This document shows, in pieces, positions 57,685 through 64,000 of a DNA stretch of 64,000 bases. Each line of letters opens with the position of its first letter. Within the stretch, counting starts at the first letter, position 1. The translations under genes and the position numbers were made by a program. Below the pieces are notes generated by a model. It saw only the letters and a program-made list of their open reading frames with translations. It was not told the origin of the DNA and did no database searches. Source of the stretch: Sisyra terminalis (lineage: Eukaryota; Arthropoda; Insecta; Neuroptera; Sisyridae); assembly GCA_958496175.1 (NCBI GenBank), contig OY292276.1:11426001-11490000 (forward strand). The letters are read 5' to 3'.

Positions 57685-57938
57685 TTGATAAAATTCAGAT
57701 CTCAGCTTTTATTAAATGAGAAGACAATTCAGGTGGTTTAAGATCGGTTTTTTTATTTAATATTTTTTAGTATTCAAATTAGCTACGTTTCGTTACGTAT
57801 CGTAACTTCATCAGGCTTCTTGAATCACAAAAAATGTAACAGTTTCAATTTAAATTCAATAAATAAATAAAAATTTATTTATTTATTGTTTAAAAAACCG
57901 ATCTTAAACCACCTGAATTGTCTTTTTACTTATCTAAA
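57685..57938. mobile_element. Family R inverted-repeat element, copy 6
   Basis: The left arm GATAAAATTCAGATCTCAGC...AAGATCGG is complete with an intact motif; the right arm keeps only the outer part (CCGATCTTAAACCACCTG). Confidence 0.75.
57779..57819 (-). ncRNA. Hammerhead-like ribozyme motif (family R copy 6)
   Basis: Minus strand: AAGC-CTGATGA-A-GTTACG-ATA-CGTAAC-GAA-ACGT-A-GCT. All core bases and the three stems are intact. Confidence 0.6.
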
Positions 57939-58539
57939 AATTAAATGAATGAGATATGACAATTTCGAACCATTCAAATCATTGTCATTTTGTTGAAGAC
58001 CTTCAAACCAAAATATTATTCTACTTATATTGCAAAAGATAATCCAATTAAGAATCAATCGATTAAATTAACGACTTTAACTGGTTTTTTGTAATTGAAA
58101 ACCACCTCAATAATTGGATTACAAATTAAATTTCGATTTATTGTTTTCAAATTGGATTTTAGAAGATTCATTATGTTCATAATTAGAGTCATAAAAGATT
58201 ATTACATTTATTATAAACTAATTGGATTAGAATTTATGGCTTAAACACTTATTTTGCTTTGAAAAAAAGGCAAATAAATTTTGTGTAATGACTTTAAATA
58301 TTAAACGTTTTTAGAAACCAGTCCAAAAGGAACATTTAAAAAGAATCTTGGGAAACAATATGTGAAGTTAAAATATGCCCAACGCAAAATCTGTTAAAAA
58401 CTATGTTGAAATTTTTTTTTTTTTTTTTTTTTGGTAGATTATTCGAAATGTTTGGTAGATAATTAAAAAATTTGTAATTTGGTGACAACCTTTCTCTCGA
58501 CTAGAATTTTTTCCTGATTAGCTTTGAAGTTTTATATGG

Positions 58540-59130
58540 ACCTTATCAGGTTAAAACAAGGGTTTCCTCATTAGTACTAACCTGACGAGGGCCACATCAA
58601 GATGGCATCTGGATAGCCTGATTAAAACAGAAATTTCTTTCTCATCAGGTTATCCTGATGAGGTCCATCTAAGGAATTTGAGGAGATCGCCTTATTAAAA
58701 ACAAAATTATTTGTTCTCGGGTTTTCCATCCAACTTCCACATTAGGATAGCATCAGGAAAACGTCATTGAAAAATAATCAATTACCCATCAGGTTATCCT
58801 CACCAGGCTCATATCAGGATTCTTTCAGGCTGACCTTATTGAACACAAAATAATATTCTATTCGGTAATCATGATCAGGCCCATATAAGGCAATTTTAAG
58901 ATTGCATTATTGAAAAAAAAACACTATTTCTCATCAGGTTATCCTAATCAGGTTCATATAATACTGAGAATATTCGATTTCTCATTAGGACGTCCTGATA
59001 AGGCTCATATGAGGACCATTTCAGGCTGATCTAGTTAAATACAAAATCATTCTCTATCGGGTTATACTGATCAGGTCCCTGTAAGGAATTTTTCAGGCTG
59101 GCATTATTGAAAAAAATCCACTTTTTTCTC
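58540..59130. repeat. Decayed minisatellite, about seven 85-95-bp units
   Basis: Each unit carries variants of TCATCAGGTTATCCTGATCAG, then CATATCAGGA..TTTCAGGCTG and TTATTGAAAACAAAAT. Identity between neighbouring units is only about 60-70% by eye. The array is bracketed by the same sequence AATTTGTAATTTGGTGACA at 58467 and 59150. Confidence 0.75.
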
Positions 59131-59874
59131 AGGTATTTATACAGTTAATTTAAAAATTTGTAATTTGGTGACAGCTTTTCTGGTTACTTTAGATCGAAAT
59201 TCATTATCGGAGATAAATGAGGGCTGTTGAAAGCTGTGCTTTTGTTAGCAGAAATAAATTTCATTTTTGGAGGAATATTGATTGATTTTTCGTTGATATA
59301 ATGATTTTGAAACTTTTGACTTCAGTAGAATAATATATTATTCCTAAATTGGTCATCGTTTGTTGTAATTAAGATATGTTTCGTACCCATTTTTTGATGT
59401 TTTAACAAGAGGTTGTAAAAGTTAATCTTCAGTATATTGAAGATATTCAGTATATTCAGAATATTGAAATTTCGAAAGTAGAGAAGTGTAAAAAAATATG
59501 CAAGTGTTTATATATCAATATGTAAAGATAATGAAGTTAAGGAGACATGCTGGGTGTTTTCGGGTGTTTACTTTAAAAAAAATATCAAGGGAATTATCAA
59601 TTAGGTACTTTCCTTTTTTTACTTCCTTGGTAAAGATTTCTATTACATATGGCGTTTTTCTCAATTGCCCTTCGTACTTGAGATATTCCTTACGTTCTCC
59701 GTTGGGATCATATTTTTCCATGATAATCATTGCTTGCTTAAAATACCGTGAATGAATTTTCATTTAATCATCTTCCAATGTTTATGCAAACTAAGAGTCT
59801 TAGCCTGAATAATTTCAAAGGACATTATTTTGATGTTGATCATTAATCCATGATGACAAAGGGGGCATTCCATG
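59131..59874. other. Non-coding; one 82-codon minus-strand frame of unknown meaning
   Basis: 59515-59763 (-) encodes a lysine-rich stretch (KYDPNGERKEYLKYEGQL) without recognised homology. It may be part of a decayed transposon with the fragment at 60.5 kb. Confidence 0.3.
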
Positions 59875-61088
59875 GTGACTGGTGGGACATTTGACATTGA
59901 ATTTCGACTAATTATGAGCTATAATTAGATGATTGAAACTAGTATAATCATAAAATGTATCTCATATTATAGAAAAATAACCAATTAACAACATCATTTA
60001 AAAAAAAATCTTTTTTTTTTGCTTAGTTTCTTGTAATTGTCACTTGAATTAGTATGACTAGTGGGACACCAAAAAATCCTTCTCTCTTACTATGGTGCAC
60101 TTAAAGATAAATTTCAGTTCGACTACTAAATTTTCAATAGAGATTTTCTTCCTTCTACTATATTTATCTCACATTATTTCATTTTCATCAAGTATTAGAC
60201 TAATTACTTACATAGAAGAAATTAAAAAAAAAATAATATTGTGACTGGTGGGACAAGTACAAAATGTGTAAACAAAATTTTTCGTTAATGACACTTTTAT
60301 ATTTTTTCTATCTTTGGATTGTTAATTGGGCAACGTATTGGTGGAGGTTTTTGATTTAAGGTAGAATTTGATTTATTTTTAGACATTTATATATTTTCGG
60401 TAACGCAAGAATATCGTTTAGACTTAAATTTTTTCTATAATTTCCGAATAAACATTAAATTAATTTTTATTCAATCATTATCCTTGAAGAATAAAGTCCA
60501 GTGTCTTACATTATTGGAGTCTGATGATGTTGCCGTCAAATAATAACTAATGCTTTTATTGTCATCAGCTTTAAAATAATGTTGTTTTCTAATGCATGGA
60601 ATTTTTTTAATATTTTGCCACTGTTTGTTAAGATGTGAATGATTTTTTTTAATATCATCTGCTCCAACAAAGAAAAAATGGAACCCATTGATACCTTTTA
60701 ACACTAAATAGTCATGGCAATCTTTACTATTTTTAATTACTGTTTTTCTTGTCATAGTAGCAGAACAAAGAGTTCATTTTGCTATTGCTCCGATACCATC
60801 AATTGCTCCTTTACCATGACCAGAAGCAAAAAAAACTCCAATTCTATCCAATTCAAAAAAAATTCTATCATGTATTGGCTATAAGCTATAGTCCCACCAA
60901 TCACATGTGACTAGTGGTACATATTCTAAAAGAACCTAGAGACTATAATATAAACTTTTTAACAATCATAAGAAGTTTAAATTATTTAAGACATGTTTAT
61001 TTTTACTTTTACCACGAAAAAAAATGAATTAAGACGGTTTAAGGTTAAAAAAACAACTTTTGTATCTTTTTGTGTGACTGGTGGGACA
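59875..61088. repeat. Spaced 15-bp motif GTGACTGGTGGGACA
   Basis: Copies or near copies start at 59875, 60054, 60241, 60907 and 61074, plus one inverted at 60891-60904 that forms a palindrome with the 60907 copy. Steps are 179, 187, 666 and 167 bp. Little else is shared between copies. Confidence 0.6.
60471..60880 (-). pseudogene. Transposon-encoded protein fragment ('HGKGA-DG-G' family)
   Basis: The minus strand reads VFFASGHGKGAIDGIGAIAK, a stop, then MTRKTVIKNSKDCHDYLVLK and VGADDIKKNHSHLNKQWQNI, KKIPCIRKQHYF to a stop at 60471. The SGHGKGAxDGxGA block followed by a K-x-WxNIKxxP segment is a signature I know from uncharacterised insect and cnidarian transposon proteins, near their C-terminus. 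The stop and missing upstream part show a relic. Confidence 0.6.
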
Positions 61089-61592
61089 TGTAATTATCTT
61101 ATATTCAAACACGAAATATACAAAAACTAACGTATCTTTTCGATTAAACAAATCGTAGTCCTTTTGTTTATAATATTATTGGTCTTCTGAATATAATGAT
61201 AAACTTGCTGAAATTAATTAGATGGTTAAAACCAATGTTGCTAACAGGAACATTTCCCATGAATACATGTACTAACTTGTACTCGGATGTTAACCAAACC
61301 AAAAAATTGATTTTTTATCGTTTTAGAAAAAATTCTTTTGATATTAGTAAAATTTATAACTTTTATTACAAGTATGGGCTAAATTTAAAAAAATAAGAGG
61401 AATTATTAATTCAAAGTCATTTTCCTATTTCTCATGGAATGCCCCAAAGATCTTTCCATTTCATCCATCACTATGTATTTTAGAAACAATCGAATAACTT
61501 TATGTGCATATATTTTACATAATCATTTTTGAATTGTTATCAGGAAAGTGGACATTTTAAAAGTATGTAAATCCATGTACTAATAATTAAAT

Positions 61593-61632
61593 CCGCATCG
61601 TTTCGGTCCTTTATTTGACCTTCATCAGGCTT
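61593..61632 (-). ncRNA. Hammerhead-like motif with altered stem III
   Basis: Minus strand: AAGC-CTGATGA-A-GGTC-AAATAAAG-GACC-GAA-ACGA-T-GC. Core and stem II are kept, but ACGA is no longer self-complementary. Confidence 0.45.
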
Positions 61633-61951
61633 CTTAACAATATACCGTATATAATGAACATCACATATATAGGAACATGGATTTTGATTTTTTACACATA
61701 CATATGTTACAAAATTGTACTAAAGATTAAGCCCAAAAGAATAAAGGGACTTATCCTTGAGCTGCAACTGCCCCTCTAGAAAATCCACACCAAAAATTTC
61801 AGGTGGCAAAAAAAAACATTTCACCACTTCTAAATTAAATCAAATGTAATATATATATATAGAATTTCATATGTTTCCGCAATTTCGAACGTATTCCATT
61901 ACTTTACTCTTGTTTTTTCTACTTGACTATATAGTAGATGCGTTTACATCA

Positions 61952-62106
61952 CAAGGTTTGTAAATTACACAGGTTCCCTATTAGAAAAAAAAATGACGTC
62001 ATACGAAGAATTTTGAAATTTGAATCAGTCTGAAGATATGTACGAATTTCTTCTGGATACGTCACGTAGCCACCATGAGACCACTTGTGTATTTTATAAA
62101 CCTTGT
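61952..62106. mobile_element. MITE 'CAAGGTTTATAAA', copy 3 (opposite orientation)
   Basis: Begins CAAGGTTTGTAAATTACACAG and ends GTGTATTTTATAAACCTTG. The inner ATGACGTCATACGAAGAATT matches the complement of the other copies. Confidence 0.85.
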
Positions 62107-62444
62107 TTACATCATACAAACGTCCGATTGAAGAAAAATATTCTCCGTTTTCAAATCGATTTATTATTAAACAGTTTAATTATTATAGGATTAAGTAATT
62201 GATTCTTTGACAGTCGAAGGTCGCCTGTATTTACAAATGAGAGGCCCAAACTATCCGAAATATTTGGAATCAAGTTTCATCAAACACAACCGCAATACTG
62301 CATGGTGTTTGGCAGGTTTTAAGCAAATAAAGTTTTATTGTATATGATAGATCAAAATATATACAATTTAGTGAAATAAGTTCAAAAAGTAAAGAAAAAA
62401 TAAAAATAGATCTATCATTTTCTATAATAAAATAAAAAATTAAA

Positions 62445-62490
62445 CGAAATTTCGCGCAGCTGACGTGGCTTAAACTGAGTATATAGGCAA
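62445..62490 (+). promoter_or_regulatory. U1 promoter: candidate PSEA and TATA-like box
   Basis: Counting back from 62510, the region at -61 to -41 where insect PSEA elements sit reads AATTTCGCGCAGCTGACGTG. A TATA-like GTATATAGG lies at about -30 to -22. In Drosophila U1 genes the PSEA is present without a TATA box, and a TATA box goes with Pol III (U6), so the TATA-like sequence is unusual. Assignment is by position only. Confidence 0.45.
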
Positions 62491-62509
62491 AAATAACAAC
62501 CAGCAAATC

Positions 62510-62672
62510 ATACTTACCTGGCGTAGGGGTTACCGTGATCACCAAGGCGGTTCCCCCAGGGCGAGGCTCTTCCATTGCACTACGGTTGAGTTGACCCTTG
62601 CGATTATCCCTAATGTGGATAACTCGGGCGCGTTATTTTTGGTAGTAGGGATCTGCGTTCGCGCTATCCCTG
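62510..62672 (+). ncRNA. U1 spliceosomal snRNA
   Basis: The gene starts with ATACTTACCTG, the sequence that pairs with 5' splice sites. Stem-loop I carries GATCACCAAGG (U1-70K site; GATCAC kept), stem-loop II carries CATTGCAC (U1A loop ATTGCAC kept), the Sm site is ATTTTTGG, and stem-loop IV (AGGGATCTGCG, TTCG loop, CGCTATCCCT) closes the molecule at about 163 nt, the usual insect length. All key elements are intact, so this looks like a functional copy and not a pseudogene. It directs 5' splice-site recognition in the major spliceosome. Confidence 0.95.
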
Positions 62673-64000
62673 GTAAAATAATTCAAAAATTAAACCTTTT
62701 CTTACAAGCCTTTTAAGTTATTGTTAGGATATCCTTAGATTTTGGATGTATTTCTTCAAGGCCCAAATGTAATAAACCATATTTGGTGTTTTAATCAAGC
62801 ATATTAACCTTATAAGTCATTAGCCTTTTAGGATGTACGTTTAGGCAATTTCAATACAAGCAAGTATACATGGTTGCATACACTCATTATTATGAACATA
62901 ATAATGAATTCAAATACAATTATTGATCAATTGAATAACAATAACGTACCAAAACTAAATGACAAGAAATTGTGGAATGCAAAACAATCCTTCTTTCAAA
63001 TGGTGATATGAAATAACATAATGAAAGCTTGAAAAAAATGTAAATATGTAATTCAGGAATATGAAACCAGTTTGAGGTATTTATTATTTGTTGTCAATTG
63101 TATTTACATTTACAACTGTATCCGAATCCATAAATAACACCTTTGATCTGTCTTGTTCACACATTTTGGCCTTCAAGCATTACTATGTTATTATCATATC
63201 ACCCACTGAGAGTAGAATTTTTGCAATTTCACACCAATTAGGAATGAAGCCGGTTTTGATAATCATTATGGAACAAAGGCCAATAAAATTAACATAAATA
63301 TCTTTCTACCTGCATTCTATAGTACGATTCAAGAATCGGTAAATTGATTTGGATAATATTTTGTTTTCAGGTATATCTTAGTGTTTCGACAAAAATAAAG
63401 TATAAAGGTCACAATCAAGTCTAATTTAAATAGATGTACCAATATTTTATTTTGGTTTTACTTTTGGTTCTAATTTAAAGCCAGCTTTCTTGATTTGATA
63501 GAAACTTTGTAATTAAGTTTATCTGACTTTTCTTCAGAAAAAAGGGTACCTATTTAGTATTTAAGTTTATTATTAATTAGCTGATCCCCGCGACTTCGTC
63601 TGCGTAACGTAGGCGTAGATTATGTTTTCTTTTCAAATTTGCCATTTGTAGTGGTATATGAAAATTTTTCTTATTTCTTTTACGAAAAACATAATCATAC
63701 TTAAAAACACAATTTTGTCTCGACTTTAAAAAGACACATTTAATAAACTGTTACTTAGAATAAAATAGTTATGTATAATGATCAATTAATTTTCAAAAAA
63801 TATTTATAAATATCTAAAAAGAGTATGTTCAATTGCGTATACCTTTGGTAGGTATACCTACCGTAGACCAAATAATCTGTAAATCAATCAGCATCTATAC
63901 AAAATAAAAAATATCGCCAAGTTCAACAAAGTTGATCTTAATTATAAGTAAAATGCGGTGACCATGCGACATTTTTCAAATAACTTACATTTTTAAACTT
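62673..64000. other. Non-coding to the right edge
   Basis: 63577-63605 has GATCCCCGCGACTTCGTCTG, which I know as part of a dispersed repeat in many invertebrates. The rest is AT-rich with no feature seen. Confidence 0.35.

Noticed and set aside
1..64000. CRISPR array or bacterial operon structure
   Set aside because: The repeats are long and irregular without spacers, and the genes have introns. The DNA is from an animal.

Overview
The window is a 64 kb piece of a very AT-rich, repeat-rich animal nuclear genome, almost certainly an insect. The reasons are spliced genes with GT-AG introns, an intact spliceosomal U1 snRNA gene, an Ssdp orthologue, and many degraded mariner, hAT, pogo and SINE copies. 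I cannot fix the insect order from the sequence alone.

The protein-coding content is small. A plus-strand gene at 18973-39404 can be rebuilt from eight exons that join without a frame break into 1437 residues. It is proline-rich and acidic, and I read it as an actin/Z-disc-associated protein of the synaptopodin-2-like type; the gene model is firmer than the name. Its first intron is 11.4 kb and full of transposon debris. Convergent to it, at 47071-48417 on the minus strand, is Ssdp, the LisH-domain cofactor of Ldb/Chip complexes, in one uninterrupted reading frame. At 51669-52615 (+) lies the 3' exon of a transposon-derived protein that keeps the N-terminal part of its family but not the catalytic part. 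At about 53826-54671 (+) are the promoter and first two exons of an unidentified gene that runs on to the right. A U1 snRNA gene with its promoter is at 62510-62672 (+).

The left 18 kb is mostly repeats: a 4-copy array of a 505-bp unit, a 2-copy 355-bp repeat, a 3-copy 147-bp repeat, a higher-order 665-bp array, hAT MITEs with 8-bp target duplications, and several inverted-repeat elements. Intron 1 of the large gene (19167-30563) holds three mariner/Tc1-type transposase remnants, a SINE interrupted by two younger elements, and nested foldback elements. The right 10 kb carries two MITEs, a decayed minisatellite, a transposon protein fragment inside a set of regularly spaced 15-bp motifs, and the U1 gene.

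The most interesting signal is a recurring small hammerhead-ribozyme-like motif. I found fourteen sites on both strands in at least five unrelated sequence families. In the intact copies the order is CTGANGA, an extra A, a short perfect hairpin, GAA, a self-complementary 4- or 8-base stem III, one more base, and then three bases (two in one copy) that pair with those before CTGA. Several copies sit head to head in palindromic elements, so either strand would carry a sense ribozyme. Two sense copies lie in intron 1 of the large gene. This matches the known class of minimal, stem-III-reduced hammerheads linked to Penelope-like retroelements. The shared extra A and the palindromic arrangement deserve testing.
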